Assembly (NCBI RefSeq): GCF_021155765.1
Contig: NC_060112.1
Span: 11,718,001-11,782,000 of the forward strand
Direction of reading: 5' to 3'
DNA from: Diprion similis
Lineage: Eukaryota > Arthropoda > Insecta > Hymenoptera > Diprionidae
Length of the DNA stretch: 64,000 nt
The notes beneath the pieces were generated by a model, which saw nothing but the letters and a program-made list of their open reading frames with translations, had not been told where the DNA came from and made no database searches. Every line of letters starts with the position of its first letter. The stretch's first letter is position 1. The translations under genes were made by a program, and so were the position numbers. This document shows, in pieces, positions 37,453 through 51,200 of this stretch.

Positions 37453-37475
37453 GTGTGTGTGTGTGTGTGTGTGTG
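37453..37475. repeat. (GT)n microsatellite
   Basis: About eleven GT units followed by GCGTGTGC. A three-unit GGGAAT repeat lies about 30 bp downstream. Confidence 0.9.
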
Positions 37476-39952
37476 CGTGTGCAGCGCGCAAGCTCAAGAG
37501 TGGGAATGGGAATGGGAATGGTCGATTCCGACTCCTAAGGCCTTGCAAGGCCGCGAGCGCTCCGTCTCGATTCATCCACTTTTTTTCTCTTTCTTTATTT
37601 ATTTCTTCATTTTTGTCAATTAGCTTCGTCGCGAACATATGTAAGTATGGCATACGCGAAGCAATATGGATCGAGTATATATACGACAGGAGTCAGGAAT
37701 GAGTTCTTTTCTGGTTTGTACAGAACATCATGTGAGTTTTCTGCTAACTAAGACACGAAGATTCACCCGAGCTTGTGCAACGCATTTTAATATGCACACA
37801 ATTGTGAGTAAATTTTAGGTATTAAATTCTCAGTTTTCAGCCCTTCGCCGAGGGTGAAATGGCTACTGAATTATTCTTGCCACCGTATCTTTGCCTGTGA
37901 AATAGCTTTCGATAACTAACAATACTCAGGAGTGATGTTACAGCGGAAATAAAACTCGAAGCGTGTCGGCGGCGGCCATCTTCTTTCTGCTGGGCCTTTG
38001 AATTTACCGTACAAATGTGTCGAGCAAACATTGTCTTTGTAACTCTATATCGTCAAAGTTTTTGGAAAATATTTACTTCCGTAAACAAAATAAAAAATAC
38101 ATTACAATTTTCCGAGAATCCGTAATTCTCAGTGAATCACTCGCTAGGTGCTCGTGTGTTTATGTCAAGAGAGGCGTGGTTCGTTCTTATAATCTTTACA
38201 AACTCGTGTGTATAGAGAAACTATAAAGCGATCGTGAGTGCGTGTAGATTCGATCTCGCGACGAATTTCTAAACAGCAGACGTCCAGCTTCGATACAGCG
38301 AGTGACCGAGTCGAGGTGAATTCTTGCATCGCAATTACCGCTGCACACTGCTCATTGGTGCAAAATCAACAATCCGTACATGCAGGTGTACCTATTATGT
38401 ATAAAAGTTTTCATATTGCAGCTGTGCGCTGTATATTCCATTCTCACCACTTATTCGATCATCAATTAATCTCCGACCAGGTGAGACTCCGCATCTCTTG
38501 CCCTATAGACACGTTCGAGGTATGTAGGTTGGCACTCGATGGCCCTAGAAACCTACAGCAGTGGTCGACTTGGATGGCGTTTTCTATTCGTCCGCATCGC
38601 AACATCGCGCTTCGTACCTTACACATGCATTGACGATGCTCGTAATTTGTGTTTGTAAGAGCTGTGTTTATACCAAGTTATAATCTTACTCGGTTGAACG
38701 TTCAACATTTAATTTACAGAATTTATCACGGAATTGTTTCTAAAATAATACAAGTCCTTTTAATTACTATGAAGTCATTTGTTTTTCTCACGGCGTAGAA
38801 AAACCAAAATTAGTTCTCGGTGCGAATGAAGTCAGATATCACATTCGGATAATATTGAACAGATCGATGAGTCGATTCGTTTTTCGATGTTTTTACTCTC
38901 TACGCCAGATATACTTCATTTCTCGTGAATGGAAGTTAACGTGTCACCAATACTCATGGTTATTCAATATTGTTAATACCTATTTACATAAATCACCATG
39001 AAAATCGATCAAAAATCGAAATTGGTGTCTTTTAAAATTTTATAATTCAGAGTTGAAATTTGAACAAAAAACATCTCATCACGCGTGTAAATTCGTTCTG
39101 AAAATCTAATTCCAAATCACGATGTATACGCATTTTGGATTTTTTTTCACAGGCTACACGTAATAACTCAGTAACGCAACTACGTAATTGCTACAGATTT
39201 TAATCGAACCGTATTGTCGAACAAAGCTTGAACCTTATTCTTATACATTTGATTTCTGTCCAGAGTTTAAAGGACATTCTACTCTCATATTAAGGTCTCT
39301 GAAATCTTGATTGACGGGAAAAAGGAACGGGACATGGTGTAGGAAATTCATACAGTAAAAAATCTACAAAAGGCATGATAGGCTGTTTGTTTCTTGACCT
39401 GTGCGGTTATGCCTAGAATGACGGAGTAAAGAAACGTGCCAGTGTCTTGACGTCGACGATACGAAAGCGGCGAATGACGTCTGCGGCAGCGGGACTGGTT
39501 TGATCGCATCTTTTACAGGCACGGATACCCTGCACTCGTCCTGCAGTTGAGTAACGAGTAATTTGTACATACGCTGTAAATACGCATACCTATACGTATT
39601 TACGACGTATCCGGACGAGGAAATGACGCGGAGAGTAGGGTACGCGACAAGAAGTAAAAAGCAAACGAAAAAAATCCTCCCCCTCCCCCCCCCCCTCCCG
39701 CCCCCTTCTCCGTGACACGAAAAAATGAGGACACCGTCTCTGAATGTCAAGCGCGATCCGATAGGGCCGAAAATATCTGTGTTCGTGACGAGGCTCACAT
39801 CCGTATATATATATATCTCATTGCGGATCTTTGAAAAATAAAGCAGCAAATTTCGCGGAAATTGGCAAATACCGGTTGTTTCAGCTTTGGTGATTGATCA
39901 CTCGGTTTTAAATGATCGACTCGAATTGGAAACGAAATTCCGATACGTGTCG

Positions 39953-39978
39953 TGGTTGGTTGGTTGGTTGGTTGGTTT
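39953..39978. repeat. (TTGG)n tetranucleotide repeat
   Basis: About six TTGG units. Confidence 0.9.
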
Positions 39979-40336
39979 TCGCAAATTGGCGAAAAATTTA
40001 GTGCATCACTGACCGAGTGGTGTGAGTATTTTAATCACAGCGATGTGGTACGTGTGAGTTTTTGATATGGCTGTTACAGTCTTGCCCTGTTTCCTATTTA
40101 GCTCGTAGAAATTAAAAGTGGGTAAATAGCGCGGAGAAGTAAGAACGGTGATTTTATAAGCCTACACAAATACGCTGTCGGCCGCAAAAATCTCACTCTG
40201 CAGGCTGATTCTTGGGTACACATTATAATATTGAATAAGTATACACGTGCACACGCCGTACGAGTGCCTCATCGTGTTAAAAGCCGTGTTCGAGATCCCA
40301 CAGCTTGATCGCGAAGAGATTAAACCCATCCATTCC

Positions 40337-40342
<6 letters not shown>

Positions 40343-40378
<36 letters not shown>
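40343..40378. repeat. (AT)n microsatellite
   Basis: About eighteen AT units. Confidence 0.9.
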
Positions 40379-40387
<9 letters not shown>

Positions 40388-40524
40388 ATGATAAACATGC
40401 ACACTTTTGCAATCAGCGTATAATTCCTCTATTTATAATATTATGCTGCAGTATTGAAAGGGGATATTAATGTGAGAAGAAAAAATACCCATAAAAGTGT
40501 AATAAAAATAATTTGACAAAGATT

Positions 40525-40550
40525 AAAAAAAAAAAAAAAAAAAAAAAAAA
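40525..40550. repeat. Poly-A run
   Basis: About 26 A residues followed by A/G-rich sequence to 40700. No retroelement body precedes it on the plus strand. Confidence 0.9.
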
Positions 40551-42206
40551 GGAAAGGCAAAAACAGTAAGAGAGGGGAAAAAAGAGAGAAAGAAAAGAAA
40601 AAGGTCTACTGAACGGATAAAAAGCAAAGTGTAAAAATAAATAAGGATAGAGGTAAAGAGATTGAAAAAAAAAATAAGCAAATAAATAAATAAATGAAAC
40701 AAGAACCCGGTCTTCCCACTAGTTTTGTCCTGTTTCCCAAGTGGGCCAACAGAAATGGAGAGTGGAGTCTCGTGGTCGCGGCGGCGGTCGGCTCGCCGGT
40801 TTTCGAAGGCGTTATAGGATAGCAAGAATCCGTCTAACTGTTAGATCGAGTCCGTTACAAGCTCTCTCACTGGTAAACTGTATCCGCGTAATCCTCCTTT
40901 CGGCTTCTGCCATCTTTCCTCCTCCCCTCCTCCCCTCCGCCCATCGAAGACCCCTTCCTTACTCGATGTCGATGGATGAGAATTGTGTTTAGATGTAGGA
41001 AAGGCAGATCCGGACGCGGTTCGGGAATTGCACAAGGAACCGTATTACCGGCGACGATGGTGATGACTCGCATCTTCGAAATGGAACGAACTGTGTCGAT
41101 CCCCTTCCCTTCCCTTACCTTCCCTTCCCCTCGATCGTTTCATGGAACTGCAGAAAGAGTCAGTCACGTTTACTTTTGCCTGGTGTATAAATAAATCAAA
41201 TAAACGTTATGGAATTGGGCTTATGCATTGCTTACTAAAAGTATATTACAGCTACAGATAATCGCGTATTACCGATGCACTTTTATTTTTATTCTCGTAT
41301 ATGGCTCGGCTCAATCAATCTTAGGTATAGTCTAGAAAAGAAGACGAAGAAGATTTTTTTTTTACACGAAGTTTGGTATTCTGCGGTGTATTGAAAAATT
41401 GTAAATTATTTTTCGAGATTTTAATTCAACTGAGTTAATTGTCTTTTAAAAATATTTCGACCTGTGTGGAAACTGCGAATGCATGTAATTTTTTTCGATA
41501 CATTATTTTACCCCTTGCTGTAATGTTTTGCCAAGTACTACAGTAAATACGAAAAATAAAAAAAATGGAATCGTCCTTTGATTTCGAAACAATGGACGAT
41601 GCTAGGGATATTGAAATTCATCCAAAAATATTGCCAGATCAGAGTCACGGATTTCGTTTGAATTTTTAACACTCAATCTTTATTTTCTTCTCATCTCTGT
41701 AATATTGTTCTAAAATACATTAGGTATATACAGTAAATTCAGTTACCGAGATTCGACGAAAAAACAAATTTTCCATTTATGGCAAATATATTTGAAGACT
41801 GCAGCTATTCCTGCATCTGTGATTATCACGGATTTGTCTCGCGAGAAATCTAGTTATTTAGGCTCGAAATCTATGTTACGTGAAAATGTCTGATGAAAAT
41901 GACACTCATTTTATCAAATCAACGGTATAATTATAGGTAGAAAATGTTACATTCGAGAGCTGACATCCCAGTTTCACATGACAGTTGATTATTCTAGGTC
42001 TGCGAACTGTATTCAACTGCAAAGGTATTTAACTTGGATGACTAAAAAGGTGTTAAATTATAAATATTCATAATTCAGTGTCTTTACTGATATAATCATC
42101 ATTCACGTCATCATCAATCATTATTCAAATATCGAAGTTATCGCAATAACTACGTCTTTTGCTGTTTTTTTTTTTTTCAACCTAGTAAATTTCGTGCGCG
42201 TGTGTA

Positions 42207-42247
42207 TTTTGATTTGTTTTTATCACTAAGAAAAAAACAAATCAAAA
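42207..42247. other. 41-bp perfect-stem hairpin
   Basis: TTTTGATTTGTTTTT at 42207-42221 is the exact reverse complement of AAAAACAAATCAAAA at 42233-42247. The loop is 11 bases. The arms are AT-rich. Confidence 0.7.
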
Positions 42248-45200
42248 AGTAGCAGCTTCGACGTCTTACATTAAATCGAGCAGGTGGGAACTATTTTTAA
42301 AATCATTTCACGTGGCTGCCGGACGCAATCGCGGCGCTCTTCGAACAATGAAACCGCAATAATCATGCAAATGAAATACGGAATAAGAATAGAATTTAAA
42401 ATCACCGAAAATAACTTGACTTATTTACATAAGACATGGATTATACATTTTCGAGTCAATGAATCGTGAATCATGATTAAGCTTATACATATCGTGTTAC
42501 GTTTAAGCGAGAACAATTATATTTCGTTGCCCGTACGTGCGGATAAATTAATAAAATTCGTCAATTATATTCAATACAATTACAAGAGCCAAACAATGAT
42601 AACAATGATTACAATAATAATACCGCCACCGCTTGACACGCCTGAATTATGCTAATTATTGCCTGCACATCGAGGTAGCGTACGTGATCTTGGCCTCGTA
42701 TACATATAGATAGCTGTACCTACCGTGTACTGTATAGAGTAGTAGGTGACACGAGTAAAGCGCGTGTCTGCAATAAAGTACACTTTATTATAATATCACT
42801 GTAACCGGACGGTTGCTTGATGCGATGATTAATCAGGATGTCTGGCCAAAAATCGATACCTAATTGTTTATTTGTACGTCGAGTATTTGAGATATCGTGA
42901 TTTTTATAAACTACGAATCCAAAATTGTTGAAAATCTAGCTGAATCGTTGGATTTCACTCTTTAGAGGATCGTTTTATTCGGCAGAATATTTTGAAAAAA
43001 TTTACTGAAACGCTTTTTTATATCGTGTTGGGATCGTCAAATAAATAATCAATTTTACGACACAGTGCCGACATCGATTACGATCGACAAATTATGACGT
43101 TTCGGTGACTACTGTAAGAAAAAAAAGAATCCACTTCCGTTGCGACTTTGTGGAAAATAGTCTTCTGAATGAAATGCTCCGTTATAAAGTGAAATCGAAG
43201 GAATCGATCTACCAGGTTTCAAACAACTTTGAACTCATTCAAAACGAAGCATCGCCATACAGTGTAAAACGTTTTTTTTTTTCTAATTCCAGTATCTTCT
43301 GTTTTTCTTCAGTTTGTTCGCAAGTATGCTTAATAGTACGCCAAATACTTGATGGAAGATTATCCCATTCACTTTTTGTCGATATAGTGTACAAAGTTGA
43401 TTTTCGTTTTTCACTCTTCTCTCGAGATTTACCCCACATTAAATAATCCTCAAGTATACGAAACAGGGGTAAAATTCTCTGAAAAATCGAACCGCTAATA
43501 AAAAATCGCAAATTTTGAATAAAAAAAAAATAACTCAGTATCTCAAGAATGCCCAAAACGTCTGAAAATCGGCCAAAAAGTGTTTCTCTGCTGAAATTAA
43601 GGCATTTTGTGTAACTAACTATCTTCATTCAAAGTGAACGGGTTACTTTGCAAAAAAAATTACCAGCAAGTATCGTATTTTCACAGACACGCGTCACACG
43701 CAAACACGAATTCATCTCACGCCGACACGCGTGAGCGTTGTACGTTTACGACGTCGTTCGTACACATATAGATAATGTTACGTTGCAGTCGGGTATAAGT
43801 ATCAAGTACTCGCGTAGCATAGGTAAGTGTGTTTGTAGGTCAGTGGCACAACACGCCGCCACAATACAACAACCCAGCTTGGCAAAATCCTACGCTTATA
43901 TCTCGGCTGTTCATTGTTCTTGAACTTGCGTGTATCACCGAGACCGCTGATCCGGCCATATTCCAGTCAATGACTTCCTCTCCCAACCCTGGCTACGTAT
44001 GTACCTTATACCTGTATCTCTGTAAGTCTCTACTCTGCGCGAGAATAATGCCCATTATTCACTTCTTATCTCCAAGCACAAAAGGTACAGTTCTACGCTC
44101 GTTACTCGATATCGCGATTTTCAATCACCACCGCATTCGGTTGACGATTATCGCCTATTGTGCGATTTTTTAAATGCACTTTTATGCTCGTCAAACTTAC
44201 GGCAATTAAGAATAAGTTGCATTTTAGGACACCGGTGGAATATATTATATTATTTTTATTTTATCGAATCTGTATTGAATCTCGCAAAGTGATGGTGATT
44301 TTGCCCATTGATCAGTATCTTGAAGTTGATGACAATTATATATTAAAATATTCATCAACTATAACATTTTCATTTCATCTTTCATTTAAATCGAAAAATT
44401 CAGTTCTTCAGAGCATGGTTTTCGTTTAGGCAAGAGGTTTTGGAAATCTTCTCAATTTTTCTAAATGAACTAATATTGATTCCTTCAATCGCAAAAACAA
44501 TCCATCAAAACAGCCGTAAAATGTAATCGACAAAATTCAAGACACTCGAAAGGATTTTTTTTTGTTACGTCGAACGTTGTGAATGAAAAAATCACAGTCA
44601 ACATTCAAATAACTCGGTGAAAATTGGAAAAAACGTCAACCAATCAAAAAGCAGCTCGTAGTGACATCCGTCTAGTCCGTATAGTCTAGTCCATTTAAAT
44701 CACTAATTTCAACTCACCAGGAGTCTCAAAATATAACTCAGACCACAAAAAAGAATTAAAATTATCTATAGTGAATACTGTTCTCCAAATGAACAGAATA
44801 AATTACAGTTAAAAAATTTTACACGGCAGAGAAAAAAGAGAGGCAACACCAATTGAAAAATTAAGCTACTTTCAACAAAAATTGAAGGAATTATTTGATA
44901 ATCAGCGAATTGAGTGCATCTTTGAGATGTTCGACAAAAAAATTTTACCAAGTAATTGTTAGAGAAATTTGATTCCGTCTGTTATATTTGACTAATTTAT
45001 TTTTATTCCGTTCGAGGTAAAATTTTTTCCTCGCTGATTGCATACGTACTTTAATCCTACACACATACTTATATTCTTGTTAGATAACTTGGGACGGCGA
45101 AGAAAGGTGAAACAGATTTGTTGACGGGGCGGAACGATTTCGTGATCTCTTATTTTTTGGCAAATAAATAACGGCGCGATTTGTTGTACACAACTTTTAC

Positions 45201-48200
45201 TGCCGTATGTCTAACCGAACATACAATCACACCTATCTCAAAATTCTAAAAATTTCGGTCGGTTTGTAAGAAAAATTGGATACCGCGCTCGCCCGAAAAC
45301 ATCTTCAACCAATTAAGGAGTGAACACTTTTTACTTAAGGAAATCACTTGAGCTAGTGGAGTGGTAATAAAAAAAAACAGTAATCACTCAAAAATAGTGA
45401 CAAAATTTTCGAAAAAATCATAAAATCACTTACAAATACATACAGAACTGGTTTTGAAGTTATAAAACTTTCAAAATACCGCGTGTACCTTCATGAAAGA
45501 GCAGCTTATTATAATGAAACGCACAATCAGTTTTGAATTGTATTGGCTATTAAAATTCATGAAACTTTGAATATGAAATTGTTCTTATTAAAATTAATCA
45601 ACGAGAGTCTTACTCGAAAGAATTTCGGCAACGTCTTCACCGAAGGTTAAGAACTTCCTCAAAGAGATTACTGTCCGGTCCTAAAAACAGGCAGAGTGTT
45701 TATGATTTAAAATACCGGTAAGAAATATAAGAAGTAGGTTCCAACGATGGAGACCGTTGAAATATTAATAATAATAATTTTTTTCCTCCTCTTGGTCAGA
45801 TATTTCTTTATCGTCCTCGAATGAACTGTTTTGTGGCAATTTTACATAACTTCGTACTGACATTACGACATTCGTTGTGTATAAACCCGAGGCACCAGGC
45901 GGTATAGCTAAACATAACAATGATTTTTCGCCGATTGTATAACGCCGTCTACGTGAATACAGCCGATCTTTTGCCGTCTACCTTTACACATCGGCACAAC
46001 CGGCGGTTGTCTAAGTTTCGAGTTCGTTGCACCGAGCGCGTTGCAACATTAATTACGCGCTGTTATTCTGTAAGTTGGTAGCAAAAATAGGTAGGTGGTA
46101 TAGGCAATGAGTGAGCATTCGACACACTCAGTCTGACTGCTGACCAGATCGTTTACTCAATTTCTACAATATGCAAAGAAACCCTCAAAGTGTGTATCGT
46201 GCCGACTCTCAATGGCAATACCCAAGTCGAAACTCTCCTTGTATGGATATCGAGTTACACGTACACCCGGCCAATCCGCAGCCCTGTGCGTTTCTTCATG
46301 ATTCTCCCCCCCCCCCCCCCTTTTTTTTTAATTCGTTCAACAAGTGACCCATTTCCCAAGATTCCGAATTTACACCTGCAACAAAAATTTCAGTGCACCT
46401 GTAATCGACAGTGATTATTATAATCACACTTTATTGGATTATTCTGAACTTTGAATAATGTATTATTACTTAGGGAAAAGAGTGATATAATATATAGTAT
46501 AAATATATTTGCATTGCGTAATTATTATTACATGGCGAAATAATTTAATTCGCGTAAGCGAATAAGTATACGTGGTTTATGATTTTCTGCAATAACTTTG
46601 TGGAACTGTATTTTATCTGGATTTAACGAGATTGAGAAATCAGGAAATTACCTCAAAGCAACCACGATGCCTAGACAATGTGCAAATTAATTCTGAATTG
46701 ATTTTCCGGATAATACTTGAGCGAAAATTTATCTGCAGATAACTTTTAAATAGCCTATGTTCAAAATCTAAAACAATTCGAGCACTTGAACTATTTCCTG
46801 CAAGTTTTCAAGTACTATAACATCACGGCAATATCGAGAGATGAAAATTGTCCGCTTGTAGCAAAATGTAGAACGTAACGTAGATACACAGATGACGCTC
46901 GTTGCTTTCCCACGATATTAAAAAGTCAGGCTATATACATCGTACTTTCTCAGTATTTCTATAAAGTTCTATTGATCCTCCGGCAGCATTCAATGATGTC
47001 GTTAAAAATTCTGAAACCCAAGAAATCTCGCTGTAAAATAGTACGAAAGAATAAACCAAAGTCGAATAGTCCAGCCTAACTGCGCACAAGTTTCCGTGAA
47101 CGATGCCATCAGTGGCCTCACAGACGTGAAGTAAACGTCAGACGGTTACTGTCGAAGTGTGAATTTGAAATCTATGAATAAAAAAATATGCTGTGCAAGT
47201 GGGTTTTCAAAAAAACAGATAACGTGAGTTCGAGAGATGATATTGCGAAAATTTAATTTTTCGCGAGGATTTACGAACGCTGCGAAGCAACGAGGTTGAA
47301 GATTGAAAACTGGGGAAAATTTGGGTTAAATATTTAAGGCTTCTAACCCAAATCGTACGGTGACCGGTTGTAATACGAATAATTGACTTTTACCCGAAAC
47401 GCGTGCTGCCCCAGATTCGGATTCAATTGGGCACAAGAAACGCAGAAATTCGAGCCCACGGGGCATGGAAAGGAGGGGGTTGGACAATAATGCTTCTGGG
47501 TTCTAATTCTACGCGAGTATATACGTAGGTATGTATGCACGCATGTGTGTACAGATGCTTACGCGGCGTCGAATGTTCTAACTTGTTGAACTTATAACTG
47601 TCACGAATTATCACTAAGCCTAACTCCACTACGTATAATTAGTACTATACATACGTATATGCGTCTCAAAAAGAGATATGATAGATGCTATGAAATATAA
47701 GATCTTTCGATATCATTAGACGCGCGTGAAGTTTATTAATTGCTTTATCATTTTAATCTGCCGATAAAATAGTGTGAAAAACTTTCAACGAGAGATTTGT
47801 AAAATATTTTTACGATCTAGTGTAATAAAATTAGGTTTGGAATTTTTTTTTTTTTAGTAATATTTAATTCGTATGTCGAAAAATGTTTTAATATTTTTAC
47901 GGCACAGTTGAAAAGTGGAACTTTTTTTTTTAAATGTCGGAAAATCGAACAACGAAGAAACGTGTAACAATACATTAGCGATTAGCGCGATCTAGGCTAG
48001 ATTTGAGTCGTAATCCCCCCCCCCCCCCTGCCCTTCTAATTACACGTGATAATTCTACCAATGGATCACAAAGTGAGTAATCGGAAGATCGGATACAATC
48101 TCATCAAGATCGAAGCTCAGTTGTTTCGGTTAAAACAAATCAATTAGCACAAATTCGAATATTTACCGTTGAAACTTTGTCGCGGGTGTCCGAACGATGT

Positions 48201-51200
48201 CACGATTTCATGTACAATTTCTTCTCGCATTGTAAGAAAAAGAGTTGGCAATCACTCGTGGGTGTCGAACCATAACTGTGTAGGCTAGGCTAAACCCGCT
48301 ACTATACTGCATTGCTATTTCGTTACACTGTTTCTTTTTCTTCTTTTGGCTTTAGTTTTAGTCATACTTTTTTGCGTTTCGTTAATCCTCGTCGTTTTTT
48401 CTCTCACAACATGTAAAAGTGTTAAATATATCCCAAATAACATATAACATACATTACAGGTATAATACGTATATGTATACATACGCAACGATGTAATAAG
48501 ACAATAATAATGATGGCAACAACTGCAATCAGGTTTATAATACACGTAGACGATAAAATGCGAAGAGATGTACAAACAAACAAAAAGAATAAGGAGGAGA
48601 AGAAGAAGGGAGGGCAAATAGAGAGAAAAGAAAGCGCCACTGCCACCACTCTGGACGGGACTCCAATTTTAAACGCCTACAAACGCGATCCTATTCGTCG
48701 AGTTCAGCTTCAGCCGCGTTTACGCGTCTCAAATGCACGGGGACAACGGTAAATAAGTAAATAGAGGTGCACATAGCCCAGCTTATTTACCGTGGAGTAT
48801 ATCCGTTCAATTTTCGACGCAAAGTGCAGCAAGTTGACGAATTGCGGTACGGGCAGGTTGTATATTTCTCGTCCTTTGAGGTCGAGGCGCGGGTTCAGGT
48901 GACTTCCTGGTTCCTCTTCACAACTCCGGGGGACCACGTCACCCGCTGCGTTTCTGTGGGCTCATTTTTGGCCACAATTTACGCAAGGTGCACGCTGCTG
49001 CTCAATTGTCGACGTCAGGTACACTCGAATTTTGCAACCGAAACGAATTTCTTGTTGCACGGGATATACGCGCGGACATTGGCATTATACACCTACCGCA
49101 GATTTCAGCGTCGTGCTGCCCGTGTTCGCGTTAACCGTTGCAAAAACAATTCTCCTTTCCTCGCCCGTGTCATTGATTACGTCTGAACTCGCCCACGCGT
49201 ATTCCGTATTCGGACTAATTTTCCATATATTTTTACCTGCAGCAGCCTTGCAATAAAGTTAAAAAAACCGGTTTATCTGGTGTTTTGCAACGCGATGACG
49301 ATTTTATACTGTGTAAAAGGTGTGCGAATAGTGCTCGATTCGAATTTAATAATTCGAATATAATTTAAACATTTTGAATACTTGGTCGAGTATTTTAGTT
49401 ATTTAAGGAACTGTAGGTGGACTTCAATAGTCCTTGAATGAAAGGTGTGAGGTCGAAATTTTTATGGAAGGGAAATTAAATGTGATTTCAGAAAATTAAT
49501 GAGTAAACTTTTCATAAACAACGATTAGAAGACTTGAAAAATAAAAAGGAAACTGTACGATAACGGTCAGAGTTATTGAAAAATTTCATAATTGACAAAT
49601 CGACAGAATTATTTGGTTATTTTCTCACAGGCATGTGAAATGAGAAGCGAATATTCGCAGTTCTCAGCAGGTGATTCGGAAAATTCAAATTATTCAAACT
49701 CAAATCGAATTGCTCGAAAAATTCGGATGAGAAGTTATCGTATTATTCTTCAAAAATATTCATTTCGCAGGTTGCTTTAAAAATTTTCCAGATCCATTGA
49801 ACTTTGAGAAAACTTTAGTAAAATATAAGTAAAATTCAGTAAAATCATCGTTAATTCTGCTCTATTATTACTCCAACAGATTTTGTGATTATCTTGAGAT
49901 TTTTAAGACAATTTCGTAGCAACTAAAATTATACCAAGCTCTTTCAGAATTTTTCAAGACAATCTTGTACAAAAATTTATTGTTAGGTCAGGATTAATTT
50001 AATATTTTTTTTGAAAAAATTTTAATTTTTTTCATTCACAGACTGTATTACATCGATTAGTTTAGCACGAATCTATTATACCTGAACAAGTAAACGTCAT
50101 TTTTTGTTTGTCGACTAATCCATACTCAATCTACGGTAAACGTCATTGGCGCATTTTGCGGTTCAACGAATTTGATTCCTGATTCAGTTTTTTTGTTTTT
50201 CATTCTTTATTTTCGCTAACCTGCAATAAAATATTTTGACTAGAAATGCGAATATCCTTAAACTTACTCAAAATAACGTTGGCTGAAGCAGCGGAGTTTT
50301 CAATTCCATTCGTAAATCTACGTCGAAAAAATATGTTGTCAAAGTCGCAATTGATTACTGTGAATAACGAAAAAAATTCCGCTTACAATAAATAACGAAA
50401 CTAAACAAATAAAAGATGTAAGAATATGCTGTGACGTCACGTGCAAGTGGATGTAATAAAAGTTTCGAAGCATCGTGTTAACAGTAATGGCCAGACTCCA
50501 ATTAAAAAGATCAATTCTGCAAAAAAAATAAACTGAATATGGATCGCGTGTATATATACATATATATACACACATGCACATATTTATATATATATATAAA
50601 TATATATATGCATGTATGTATGTAGAAGGGCTTAGATCGTTTCTGGCCTGTGCGCGCATCTTCACTTTTACCGTGAAGCGAAGAAATGCGTGCCTCGACG
50701 ATTTTCGCATGCTTCGAAGCCTAGAACCAGCCAGCCTTCGCGTTGTTTTGCTTTCTCTTTCGGGAGTGGCACGCTCTAGTTAGCTTCTCTATTCCATTAT
50801 CTATGTGTATACAACAGCCAACTTATACCCACGTTATAAACTTCGTATTATAGTTGTAAACGAGAAGATTCGCTCGCCAAAATTCACCGTATAATTGAAA
50901 CCGTTCATTTTACTTGTGACCCAATTGATCTAATTGTGGTTTTATTCATCGATCAAAGATCTCTCGGGTATTTGCCTCACATACGTTAATTATCACGTAC
51001 AATGTATATATATATGTATATATATATATATTATTTACAGCGAGCTATCAATTAATACCGAACTGCGCGAGTGAAGGCAAATCGATTTCGCACGGTGTGA
51101 TTCTTAATCTCAAGTTTTCATTCTGCACGAGGGAAAGCGGAGCTGGTTAACGACCTTAAACTTCGGACTTTATTTATTCGTATCCGTTCTTCGAGTCGAT

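Noticed and set aside
38238..38633. Plus-strand frame containing ITAAHC, the histidine motif of trypsin-like proteases
   Set aside because: No IVGG activation site precedes it, no GDSGG serine motif follows in any frame, and flanking residues do not fit the family. The match is five residues and probably chance.
39364..39849. 161-codon minus-strand frame
   Set aside because: It includes a Gly/Arg stretch from a C-rich run and otherwise lacks any recognisable motif or splice support.
40523..40825. Poly-A followed by a long open frame, considered as a retroposon tail
   Set aside because: No retroelement body, target-site duplication or second-strand feature is visible; the frame is homopolymer-derived.
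48767..49186. 139-codon plus-strand frame in a GC-richer block
   Set aside because: It opens at GTG, shows no domain, and has length expected for that composition. The block may be regulatory but is not supported as a gene.
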